Assembly (NCBI GenBank): GCA_029863605.1
Contig: JAOTVB010000020.1
Coordinates: 1-64,000, forward strand
DNA length: 64,000 bases
Origin: Myxococcales bacterium
Lineage (GTDB): Bacteria; Myxococcota_A; Polyangia; Polyangiales; Houyiibacteriaceae
Reading direction: 5' to 3'
Shown: positions 19,901 to 27,886 of the stretch, in pieces
Layout of the letters: every line of letters starts with the position of its first letter
Position numbering within the stretch: position 1 is the first letter of the stretch
Notes under the pieces: model-generated
Told to the model about the DNA's origin: nothing
Databases searched by the model: none
Seen by the model: the letters and a program-made list of their open reading frames with translations, nothing else
Translations under genes and position numbers: made by a program

Positions 19901-20845
19901 CGCGTCTACACCACCGTGGATGACCCCGACGTGAAGCGGACCGCCCTCTATCGAATCGCCGAGATGGCGTATCGACAAAAACGATACCCGGAAGCAATCC
20001 GAGGGATGCGCGAATTCATCAACGCGTACAGCAATGATGGCCAGGCCGGTGACCTCGTCGTGCAGGCCCATTGGCGAATCGCAGAATCGGAAAAGGCCCG
20101 AAGACGCTCTCGCGAGCATCGCGCAGCCCTGCTCGATGTGACCAAAGCGTATGAGCGCACCGGACAGCCGCCAGGATCGCTGGCTGCGGGTTACGCCGCA
20201 GAGGCCCGCTTCATTCTCGCCGACGGCAGGATCGACGATTTCGAGAAGTTCCAGATCAAAGTCAGCAAACCGAGGACGATCGAGGCGTACACCAGCAGTT
20301 TGGCCAAGCAGATCGAAAGGGGCAGCGCCGAGGCCCAGTCGATCGTGAAGGGATATGAGCCGGTGCTCGAGTATCGCCGTCCTCGCTGGACCATCGCGTC
20401 GTTCGTCCGCCAAGGCCGAACCTACGAGCTCCTGGCTCGTTCTATCCTGAACGCGCCGTTCGTCATGCCGCTCGACATGCAGAAGCAACTCCGTAAGGTC
20501 GACCAATACGACCGCGAAGACATTCGACTCGAGGTCGAAGATCGGGTGCGTCAACTGCTCGATGAAAAGGTGCGCCCCGTCGAATGCTTTGCGGTTGCGC
20601 GCTACGCGCTTGCGGCTCGGGCCGCGCGTGCGGGAAGCTTCGATGACGAGTACACCCGCATCGCGACCGATCGCTTGCAGGCCTATGGAGACGAACGCAT
20701 CGCGGAGTGCATCGCTGAGGCGCAAGCGCGAGACGCTACCTTCCAGGGCTACACACCCGGCGAGTTTGCCCGTGCTCCGCGTGGCAAGCCGATGGAGATT
20801 CGACCAGGCGTAGCACCCCCTGCTATCACGAAGGAGGAACGGTGA
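16964..20845 (+). CDS. very large TPR protein (1293 aa), GltD/NfsD (AgmU)-like
   Basis: Signal peptide, many TPR repeats (YSPDAMFRLGELYFEQSAIEFQQLYDRA; TPEVYFQLGQVYFDEAKYPEAIAAWRLALSRWPNHHRTPEVLNDIA). Family from size, architecture and order. Confidence 0.65.
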   Translation: MTWARLTAFALCAALLPVTPSVGAQDAELEPQPDSDEPDRDSPRTEDVKATPWEGTTDTTLPPFLQDTEERVVDERPRPTEQQLEGLRQLEGEVERFLESGGAYRDTVTSLVRREYLQRRRARDRWYGAQIEAEDRAFNEARKDAIQIFEEFIRRYPDHPRYSPDAMFRLGELYFEQSAIEFQQLYDRAQAAREAGDATAEDALPAAPDFTPTIELYKDLARRFPKYERSDGVYYLIGYTLNETGRPEEAIAAWLALVCANKYDYDPNWRPPPPDASAAAQARYPALTLDGRRLGASVGGRFVDPYANCEPISPDARFVSETWFRIGEYHFDDFGGENALDLSIAAYDRILEQPDDRNYNLALYKVAWAYYRASRYPEAIQNFAKLVQWSDDAERETGRAGSELRPEAVEYLGIAFAYDDWNENQIPDRAEGKRTGIQRIQDESLLPQDRAWTPEVYFQLGQVYFDEAKYPEAIAAWRLALSRWPNHHRTPEVLNDIAVAHQMHNEFEEAIIARTELTGYVQGSTWWNANMDRPAEQRNAEQLAENALIVTAVHHHSRAQRLRQQCVEERNVRLCRDAQREYALAAAAYRGYLEHYPNNPQGYELHYNLADALYWSESYEQAATEYAEVRDSNVDDSYLAESARRVVESLKRISDRDIEEGRLAVRDKAPAVAGEPPTAQPVAMPGTVQRLARAREIYLTRVSPQRDTEAVRAAYDYNNALLLYWYGYWPQAKARFNRIYEERCSGAEADATGQVAWENLRAMAVAERDSEEIRRLATDIQERGCTFSARAAAIDCGKPANRDKPICRAGSDLNALVYQDALEVYKSAAEATGAERQRRYEQSATMLLGAVNANPNDKQAPIALEYAALALEATNRYESAGTLYQRVIDEVGPRRAEDAEEQKSLDAILANAHFKLAYNAARYFDFDRAVENYRVLADSKRFASSADPAVQQQRTNALVNSAIMLEQLQQYEEADRYYRRVYTTVDDPDVKRTALYRIAEMAYRQKRYPEAIRGMREFINAYSNDGQAGDLVVQAHWRIAESEKARRRSREHRAALLDVTKAYERTGQPPGSLAAGYAAEARFILADGRIDDFEKFQIKVSKPRTIEAYTSSLAKQIERGSAEAQSIVKGYEPVLEYRRPRWTIASFVRQGRTYELLARSILNAPFVMPLDMQKQLRKVDQYDREDIRLEVEDRVRQLLDEKVRPVECFAVARYALAARAARAGSFDDEYTRIATDRLQAYGDERIAECIAEAQARDATFQGYTPGEFARAPRGKPMEIRPGVAPPAITKEER

Positions 20846-22194
20846 TGCGTCTTGAGGTACAGACGACTATGGCGTTCGTAGCGGTGATCTTCGCTGTGCA
20901 GGGTTGCAAGGGCGGCGGGCCGTCCATGCCCTCGGACCCCGAGGTCACGAGCGGCGGCGAGCTGCCGACGCAGAGCGACAGTGTCGAGAATGGTGGGCCA
21001 TCGCCGGCCATCGCGTCCACCGACCCGTCAGCAAGCCCATGGGGCGCTACGCGAGCAGAGCAATGCCGTCGCCCTGAGCGTACACCGATGTCGTCCAAAG
21101 CGAACAGGGCGTTCAAGCGCGGTGTAGACGCAACGCAGGCTAACGATGTCGCCTCCGCTCAAGAGCATTTCCAAGATGCCCTAAAGAAAGACGCGCGAGC
21201 ATACCCGGCACTCTACAACCTCGGCGTGCTCGCCGACCGATCCGGTAACGAGCAGAAGGCCCTCGATTATTATAAACGGTCTTTGGGAGTCCTTCCGGAC
21301 TACGAACCGGCGGCGCGCGGAATCGCGACGATCGAGATCCGTCAAGGAGATGTTCAACGCGCCGTGGCATCCGTAGAGCCCCTTGCCCGGGACCATCGAA
21401 CCAACCTGGAGATGCAAGCGCTCTACGCGGAAGTATTGGTCGAGGCGCGACGCTATGATGAAGCATGGATGGCGGCTAGGCGTGCTCTGAGGTGCGACGA
21501 GCGGTTCGTGCCGGCTCTGATCGCACTGACCAAGGCAAGCCGTGCGCAGGGTCGTGATGAGCTTGCTGACTCGATTTTGGACCAAGCGATGTCCATCGAC
21601 GCAAACGTGGCCGAGCTTCACTTCCTGATGGGTGAGAAGCTCAAAGACGAACCCGGTAGGCTCCGTGACGCGCTCCAGGCTTATCAGAAGGCGGTGCAGT
21701 TGCGTCCCGACTACACCGAAGCGCGGATGGCGCTCGGCATTCAGCTCTTGGCGGGTGGCAACTACGCCGGTGCTCTTTCCCATTTTCAGGTGGCGCAGAG
21801 GCTGGTGCCGGGCCTGCCAGCGGTCCACGTCAACCTCGGAGACGCCTATCGGGCCTCCGAACGATGGACCGATGCCCAGCAAGCCTACCGCCGCGCCCTC
21901 GAGCTCGAAACGAAGCTTCCGGAGGCTCACTTCGGCCTTGGGCTGCTATACCTGTCGGCAGCTGGGGATTTCCCGGGGCTCGACGAGGTCAGCGCGCTCG
22001 AAAAATCGGTCGACGAGTTCAAGCTGTACCGAAACCAGATGGGCCCCCGCCTTCGCCGTGACGACCAGTCGGAGGAGTACTTGCGCGACCTCGACCGCAT
22101 GATCCAACGCGCGAGGCGTCGGATCGAGCGCGACAAGGAGCGTGCCGCTCGAGAATCCGAGCGGGGCGCGAGAGAGGAGGAAGGGGCCGAATGA
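20845..22194 (+). CDS. TPR lipoprotein, GltE/NfsE (AglT)-like
   Basis: Lipobox-like AVIFAVQGCKGGG; TPRs (YPALYNLGVLADRSGNEQKALDYYKRSLGVLPDYEPA). Follows the 1293-aa TPR gene without gap. Confidence 0.65.
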   Translation: MRLEVQTTMAFVAVIFAVQGCKGGGPSMPSDPEVTSGGELPTQSDSVENGGPSPAIASTDPSASPWGATRAEQCRRPERTPMSSKANRAFKRGVDATQANDVASAQEHFQDALKKDARAYPALYNLGVLADRSGNEQKALDYYKRSLGVLPDYEPAARGIATIEIRQGDVQRAVASVEPLARDHRTNLEMQALYAEVLVEARRYDEAWMAARRALRCDERFVPALIALTKASRAQGRDELADSILDQAMSIDANVAELHFLMGEKLKDEPGRLRDALQAYQKAVQLRPDYTEARMALGIQLLAGGNYAGALSHFQVAQRLVPGLPAVHVNLGDAYRASERWTDAQQAYRRALELETKLPEAHFGLGLLYLSAAGDFPGLDEVSALEKSVDEFKLYRNQMGPRLRRDDQSEEYLRDLDRMIQRARRRIERDKERAARESERGAREEEGAE

Positions 22195-22445
22195 AACGCT
22201 ACGTATCCACGATTTGGCTCGTCTTTCTGCTGGCCGCGATCTTCACGACGACCGCTCTCGGCCAAGGCAAGAAGAAACGACAGCCGCGTGTGATTCAGCT
22301 CGAGGAGATCGTCATCGAAGGGCGCGTGCAAAAACCGAACGCGTTTTACATCCTCAATCGCTCCAATTTGGGCTATGAAGTGCTCGAGCTCCGCACGAGC
22401 TTCCTCCGCGAGGTCGCCCGGAGCGTGCAGGAGGAGCCGTTTTGA
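22191..22445 (+). CDS. small secreted protein, GltF-like
   Basis: 84 aa, signal peptide, RQPRVIQLEEIVIEGRVQKPNAFYILNRSNLGYEVLELRTSFLREVARSVQEEPF; ATGA overlap with the preceding TPR gene. Confidence 0.6.
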   Translation: MKRYVSTIWLVFLLAAIFTTTALGQGKKKRQPRVIQLEEIVIEGRVQKPNAFYILNRSNLGYEVLELRTSFLREVARSVQEEPF

Positions 22446-22512
22446 TGATCCGCACGCCCACCAGATCCTTGGTTTCGGCCAAACGTCTCCTCGAGATACG
22501 GAGTAGGGCACG

Positions 22513-23979
22513 ATGACGCAACCGGAGAGTCCGAGGACGGGAACACGACCCGGCGCCATGACGATGGCCATGCAGGCCGTGCCGATGAAAAGGGGCGGCC
22601 CAAAGGTCCTGCGTATCGGTCTCTTCAAAGAGAAGAAGATCGTCGAAGAGCGGATCATTCGTCGCCGAGAGACCGTCTCCATCGGAACTGCGGCGAGGAA
22701 CCATCTGATCATCAAATCTGGTACGTTGCCGGCGAAGCTGGAGTCGCGCTTCGATCTCTTTCAACTGGTAGGCGACGACTACATCCTGAACTTCACCGGG
22801 GACATGAGCGGCAAGGTGGCGCTACCCGGGGGCGTCCAAAAGCTCGAACATCTTCGAGAAACGGGCGCAGCTCGCAACGCCGGGACGCACTATCAGATCA
22901 AGTTGGCAGACAGCTCCCGCGGCACCATTCGGATGGGAGACTTCACGGTTTTTTTCGAGTTCGTGGCCGCCCCGCCGATCACGCCGAAGCCGCAATTGCC
23001 GGCGGCGGTTCAGCGAGGCTTCGTCAAGAACATCGACTGGGCCTTCACGATCTCGGTGATCCTCTCCTACCTGTCGTTTTTCGGGTTCATCATCTATCTA
23101 GAGAACGCCGACTGGGAGATCGAAACAGGCACCCAAGAGATGCCCGAAAATCTGGCTCGCCTGATCTTCGAAGCGCCCGTCGAACCCCCCGAGGTCGAGG
23201 AAGAAGTACCGGGAGACGACGCCGAGGAAGAGTCCGAGGAAAAAGAGGCAAAGGCGGAGCGGCCGGACAAGAAACCCGACGCCCGAGAAGCCCAGGAGGC
23301 CGCAGGCAGCGCGGAAGACCCGGCCGTTAGCGCCGAGGCCCGTGCACGGATCGCGCAGGAAGCAGCGGCCCAGGCCGAAGCGATGTTGCTCGGCGCGCTG
23401 GGTGGCGACGGAGGGGCGCTCGGTGACGTACTCGCCGGGGGCGCCGTGACAGGCAACGCCGCCGATGTGTTGGCGCAGGCCTCGGGCGTCGGGGTCGCCA
23501 CCAAAAGCGAGACCGGAACGCTCCGCACGCGTACCGGAGGTGGCAGCGGGCAAAGCGCAGGCCTCGGCTCACTCAAGGCTTCGAAAGGCGCTGGCAGAGC
23601 CGCCAAGGAGGGCGCCGCGGTCAAGGAGCGCCAGGTCCGTGGAAACGTGGGGGTCCGAACGGGTGGTGACATCGGCGGCAGCGGCGAGTTCGATGCAGCG
23701 CTCGTCCAGCGGCAGATCAAACAGCGCATCAAGTCGATCACTCGGTGCTACGAATCCGAGCTTCGGAAGAACCCGGGCCTTGCCGGCAAGGTCACCGTGA
23801 CCTTCACGATCCAAGAACGCGGAAACGTGACCGGCGCCAAGGCGACAGAGAATACGACGGGTAGCCCTGCCGTCGCAGACTGCGTGACCCGAACGATCAG
23901 CCGCTTTCGATTCAATCCGGGACCGGACGGCGGCAGTGTCACCTTCCGCTATCCCTTTGTTTTCCAGCCCCAGAACTGA
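22513..23979 (+). CDS. FHA-like / TM / TonB-C-terminal (AgmX/PglI C-terminal domain) protein, GltG/NfsG-like
   Basis: N-terminal FHA-like region (VEERIIRRRETVSIGTAARNHLIIKS), single TM (AFTISVILSYLSFFGFIIYL), acidic/Ala-rich linker, C-terminal RQIKQRIKSITRCYESELRKNPGLAGKVTVTFTIQERGNVTGAK...DCVTRTISRFRF. Confidence 0.8.
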   Translation: MTQPESPRTGTRPGAMTMAMQAVPMKRGGPKVLRIGLFKEKKIVEERIIRRRETVSIGTAARNHLIIKSGTLPAKLESRFDLFQLVGDDYILNFTGDMSGKVALPGGVQKLEHLRETGAARNAGTHYQIKLADSSRGTIRMGDFTVFFEFVAAPPITPKPQLPAAVQRGFVKNIDWAFTISVILSYLSFFGFIIYLENADWEIETGTQEMPENLARLIFEAPVEPPEVEEEVPGDDAEEESEEKEAKAERPDKKPDAREAQEAAGSAEDPAVSAEARARIAQEAAAQAEAMLLGALGGDGGALGDVLAGGAVTGNAADVLAQASGVGVATKSETGTLRTRTGGGSGQSAGLGSLKASKGAGRAAKEGAAVKERQVRGNVGVRTGGDIGGSGEFDAALVQRQIKQRIKSITRCYESELRKNPGLAGKVTVTFTIQERGNVTGAKATENTTGSPAVADCVTRTISRFRFNPGPDGGSVTFRYPFVFQPQN

Positions 23980-24028
23980 TTTTCTTGGAGCAGCGACACA
24001 TTTACCGCATAACTGGACGGTCAATCCA

Positions 24029-24056
24029 TTGACTTGAGTGACACGCCACGTATAAT
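24029..24056 (+). promoter_or_regulatory. near-consensus sigma-70 promoter
   Basis: TTGACT (24029-24034), 16-bp spacer, TATAAT (24051-24056), 25 nt before ATG 24082; AGGAG at 24070-24074. Confidence 0.75.
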
Positions 24057-24081
24057 TCTGCGCAAGTTTAGGAGATCGTTG

Positions 24082-24678
24082 ATGTTTACACGGATGAGGC
24101 CGTTGGTGGGGGTGTGCCTCGGCTTGTTGCTGGCTGGAAGCGGGCTCGACTACGGCATGGCTCAGGGCCGCGACGCGACCGTCGAGGTGCTCAAAGTCGA
24201 ATCCGTCAACGCGAGAGCCGAGCCGACGATCCTGTCTCCGAAACAGCAGGCGCAAGCGGCAGACGCTGCCGTGACGGAGGCCACCTCTACGTGTGCAGCG
24301 CAGGCTCAAGCCCTTCAAAGCGCCAAGAGTGAGAAAGACATCATCCGTGCGACTTGCCTCGATGACAAGCTCGCGCAGTGCAACGCAAACCTTCAAAACC
24401 TAAAGCGCCGCCAAGCCGCGCTGAACGAGTCGATCCAGGCCAACGACGCGGGGAGTCGCAATCACGAGTTTGCAGTCATCGGTGTCTTGTCGCAGAAGTT
24501 CAAGATGCTTCAACAGGCAGCCAACCAGTGTATAGGGCAAGATCTCTTCGACACTGGAGATACGAAAGTGAGGCAAGAGGTTGATCTATTCGCGCCCGAC
24601 GCGGACCCCGCGGTCGTAACCGGAGTTCCGGAGCCGCCCATCCCCTACATTCCCCCACCGGTGAGTGGTGTCAGCTAA
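24082..24678 (+). CDS. secreted hypothetical protein, coiled-coil
   Basis: MFTRMRPLVGVCLGLLLAGSGLDYGMAQ signal peptide; helical, Ala/Gln-rich; Pro-rich C-terminus. Confidence 0.7.
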   Translation: MFTRMRPLVGVCLGLLLAGSGLDYGMAQGRDATVEVLKVESVNARAEPTILSPKQQAQAADAAVTEATSTCAAQAQALQSAKSEKDIIRATCLDDKLAQCNANLQNLKRRQAALNESIQANDAGSRNHEFAVIGVLSQKFKMLQQAANQCIGQDLFDTGDTKVRQEVDLFAPDADPAVVTGVPEPPIPYIPPPVSGVS

Positions 24679-24714
24679 CTAGCGGAGTGCGATGCGTAGG
24701 GGGGGTACTAGTTC

Positions 24715-26031
24715 ATGCGCTGCTGCCTGAAGCTAGGGCTCTCTCTGGCTGCAGCAGTCCTGGCGTTTTCGACGCTTGCAGAGGCTCAGCCGTTTCTCGA
24801 GGACCGTGCTGCAAACGAAGGCCCGGGTTTCAAGACCGGCCGCTTCGTTCTTCATCCAGGCATAGCAGTCGATGGCGGGTACGACTCGAACGTCTTTCTC
24901 GAAAGCTCGAATGCCGAAGACTCATTCATCCTTCGTCTGACCGGCTACTTGGACTTCGCAACGCTGAGCGCGCAGCGCCAGGCTGAAGGCGAGAGCAGGA
25001 AAGTCGAGCCACAGAAGATCACGTTTCGAGGCGGTGTCGGCGCGACCTACTACCACTACTTCAGTAACCGCGTGCAGGACAATGTGGGGGCCGACGCCCA
25101 CGTAGACTTCGCCTACAACCCCTCGCGCGTGTTTTCGCTGCAGATACGGGACACATTCCGTCGGACCATCCGGCCATTTTCTGATCCGGATACCGTGACG
25201 GGGGAGACGACCAGCTACGGACGCAACATCAACAATGCGACGCTCGATCTCGTCGGGCGTAGCAAGAGCGAAGTGCTGGAAGGGCGGGTCGGCTATAAGA
25301 ACTCCATCGAGCTCTTCGACGCGGAGATCTATCAGTACGGCGACAACCTAACCCATCGGGTTCCGGCGCAGCTCAGTTGGCGCTTTTTCCCAAGCTCTGC
25401 GATCGTCTACGACTTCGAGTTCGCCCACCAGCAATACCTCAACCCAGATCTCGTCGCGCTCTCCCCGACCGAACTGTCAGACAACAATAGGGTGCGAAGT
25501 CAGATCGGGTACAACGGCGCCCTCACCAATACACTGTCGCTTACGGCACTTATCGGATACGCGGTAGGGTTCTACGAGGTGCTCCAAGACTTCGACGACG
25601 TCACGGCAAGAGTCGAAGCACGGTGGACGCCACGCCCCACGATTTCTCTCGATGGGGGCTACATCCGCAATATTCTTCCGTCGTTCATCGGCAATTTCAC
25701 GGTGATGAATCGCCTCTATGTCAACGCGACATTCACCGCCGCGGGGGCCTTGTCGCTTGGGCTCAAGGCATGGGTGTCGTTCGACAAGTCGGGACTGGCG
25801 CTCACCCCAGAGGGCTCTTTGCTCGGGACGGAGCCCGAGCGTAAGGATATTCGGACCCGCGTCGCACTCTGGGGCGAATACCGCTTCAAAGCGTGGTTCT
25901 CGGTGTTTGCCGAGGTCGGTTACCTGGCAGACTTCACCGACTTCCAGTACGTGGGCGTCACACCATTGCTGGATCCGTCTGGGGAATACCAGAAAGTCGA
26001 AGCATGGATCGGCCTTCGCGTCTTTTACTGA
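24715..26031 (+). CDS. outer-membrane beta-barrel protein, polysaccharide-export porin-like (WzpX/EpsX-type candidate)
   Basis: Signal peptide, HPGIAVDGGYDSNVFLESSNAEDSFILRLTGYLDF, alternating amphipathic strands to the C-terminus ending in an aromatic (RVFY). Confidence 0.7.
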   Translation: MRCCLKLGLSLAAAVLAFSTLAEAQPFLEDRAANEGPGFKTGRFVLHPGIAVDGGYDSNVFLESSNAEDSFILRLTGYLDFATLSAQRQAEGESRKVEPQKITFRGGVGATYYHYFSNRVQDNVGADAHVDFAYNPSRVFSLQIRDTFRRTIRPFSDPDTVTGETTSYGRNINNATLDLVGRSKSEVLEGRVGYKNSIELFDAEIYQYGDNLTHRVPAQLSWRFFPSSAIVYDFEFAHQQYLNPDLVALSPTELSDNNRVRSQIGYNGALTNTLSLTALIGYAVGFYEVLQDFDDVTARVEARWTPRPTISLDGGYIRNILPSFIGNFTVMNRLYVNATFTAAGALSLGLKAWVSFDKSGLALTPEGSLLGTEPERKDIRTRVALWGEYRFKAWFSVFAEVGYLADFTDFQYVGVTPLLDPSGEYQKVEAWIGLRVFY

Positions 26032-26612
26032 TAGTTGTCCCGCTCATCGCTGGAATTGGTGCAACTGCTTGCAGCAAACGCCACGTTCAGGTGACCGAGG
26101 TGCCCCCACCTGCGACGGATGACACGACACTCGGGCCGGGAGACTCGTTCTCGATCCGGGTCTTCGGCGAAGACGCGCTGTCGGGCGATCATCAAGTGGC
26201 TCCCGACGGCACGATCAACTTCCCGCTTCTCGGCGCAGTGGAGGTCGACGGCCTCGAGCCCACCGAGGTCGCAACCAAGCTCGAGAACGAGCTTCGCGAA
26301 CGGGATCTGCTTCGTAATCCAAATGTCTCCGTCTATGTTCGGGAGTACGCGTCAAAACGGATCAGCGTGGTCGGGGCGGTCGCAAATCCAGGCGCCTTCC
26401 CGCTCGAACCAGGCATGACAGTCGTCCAGGCGATCAGCATGGCGGGAGGGTTTTCGTCGTTGGCTGACCGAGACGGCACGGTGGTCACGCGTCGCATCGG
26501 TGACGAGACCGTGCGCTACCGGGTTCCCGTGGAGCGCGTGACGCGGGGTCAAGCTAAAGATATCGAGGTCGCCGCCGGCGACATCATTTTCGTCCCGGAA
26601 AGACTCTTCTAG
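26004..26612 (+). CDS. short OPX (Wza-like) polysaccharide export lipoprotein
   Basis: Lipobox GIGATACS, PES domain (GPGDSFSIRVFGEDALSGDHQVAPDGTINFPLLGAVEVDGL), SLBB (RISVVGAVANPGAFPLEPGMTVVQAISMAGG); 203 aa, overlaps the porin gene by 28 nt. Confidence 0.88.
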   Translation: MDRPSRLLLIVVPLIAGIGATACSKRHVQVTEVPPPATDDTTLGPGDSFSIRVFGEDALSGDHQVAPDGTINFPLLGAVEVDGLEPTEVATKLENELRERDLLRNPNVSVYVREYASKRISVVGAVANPGAFPLEPGMTVVQAISMAGGFSSLADRDGTVVTRRIGDETVRYRVPVERVTRGQAKDIEVAAGDIIFVPERLF

Positions 26613-27886
26613 AGGCTCCAGTATCTCAAGTCGCTTCTCAGGCCGCTCGGGTCTACTAACGACTTCACATCGACGAACACACCACCGCTCCGCACGCAGT
26701 CGACGATGTGATCGAGCCGATTGAGATAGCGTGCGTGGGGTACCACCAACACGACGCCATCGAGATCGGTCAGCGCGTCCCAAGGGCGGAGCTCGATCCC
26801 GTAGGTGCGGCTCGCTTCCTCGCCCGACGCCAAGGGATCGTGCACGAGGGGCTCGATGCCGTAGTCACGAAGCTCCTCGATCATGTCCGGGACCCGGCTG
26901 TTGCGAAGGTCCGGGACATTCTCCTTGAACGTCAAACCGAGAACACCGATGCGGCAGTCCTTGATTGGATGACCTTGCTGCCGCAGGAGCTTCACGACTC
27001 GCTTGGCCACGTAGCGCCCCATGTCGTCGTTGATCCGGCGGCCGGCGAGGATCACCTCGGGATGATAGCCCACTGCCTCGGCCTTCGAAGTCAGATAGTA
27101 GGGGTCGACCCCGATGCAATGCCCACCGACCAACCCTGGTGAGAATCGGAGGAAGTTCCATTTCGTGGCCGCCGCATCGAGCACATCCTTGGTACGAATG
27201 TCGAGCCTGTCGAAGATCAGCGCAAGCTCGTTCATGAGCGCGATGTTGAGGTCTCTTTGTGTGTTTTCGATCACCTTGGCTGCCTCGGCGACCTTGATCG
27301 ACGGGGCGCGGTGGACGCCGGCGTCGACGACTCGTTCGTAAGCGCTGGCGACTCGTTCGAGGGTTTCGGGATCTTCGCCAGCAACGACCTTGATGATCTT
27401 TTCGAAGGTGTGTTCCCTGTCGCCTGGGTTGATGCGCTCTGGCGAATATCCGAGCTTGAAGTCTCTGGACTGCGTCAACCCTGAAGCTTCGGACAAGACA
27501 GGCCCGCAGCGTTCCTCGGTCACGCCGGGGTAGACGGTCGATTCGTAGACGACCACTCCACCCGGCGCCAGAGCGCTGCCGACGATCTTCGTCGCCGAGA
27601 TGAGGGCGCTGAGATTTGGTCGCCGATCGTCGTCGATCGGGGTAGGCACCGCCACGATGAAGAAGGTGCACCCGCGGAGATCGGCAGGGTCGCTGGTCAG
27701 TTGCAGCGTTGACTCGGCAAGCTCCGACTCGCTCATTTCCCGCGTGCGATCCTCGTTGGCATGCAATGCCTCGATGCGTTCGGCCGACACGTCGAAGCCC
27801 ACAGTCTTTTCGAACTCACGGGCGAAGGCCAACGCCACAGGAAGCCCCACATACCCGAGACCTATCACTGCGACCCGTTCACTCAT
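26609..27886 (-). CDS. nucleotide-sugar dehydrogenase (UDP-N-acetyl-hexosamine/WbpA-TviB type)
   Basis: MSERVAVIGLGYVGLPVALAFAREFEKTVGFDV, ESTVYPGVTEE, FSPGLVGGHCIGVDPYYLT, GLTFKENVPDLRNS. Confidence 0.9.
   Translation of the reverse strand: MSERVAVIGLGYVGLPVALAFAREFEKTVGFDVSAERIEALHANEDRTREMSESELAESTLQLTSDPADLRGCTFFIVAVPTPIDDDRRPNLSALISATKIVGSALAPGGVVVYESTVYPGVTEERCGPVLSEASGLTQSRDFKLGYSPERINPGDREHTFEKIIKVVAGEDPETLERVASAYERVVDAGVHRAPSIKVAEAAKVIENTQRDLNIALMNELALIFDRLDIRTKDVLDAAATKWNFLRFSPGLVGGHCIGVDPYYLTSKAEAVGYHPEVILAGRRINDDMGRYVAKRVVKLLRQQGHPIKDCRIGVLGLTFKENVPDLRNSRVPDMIEELRDYGIEPLVHDPLASGEEASRTYGIELRPWDALTDLDGVVLVVPHARYLNRLDHIVDCVRSGGVFVDVKSLVDPSGLRSDLRYWSL

Noticed and set aside
19502-20725. 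407-aa minus-strand ORF
   Set aside because: Antisense to the 1293-aa TPR gene, no domain signature; codon-structure artefact.
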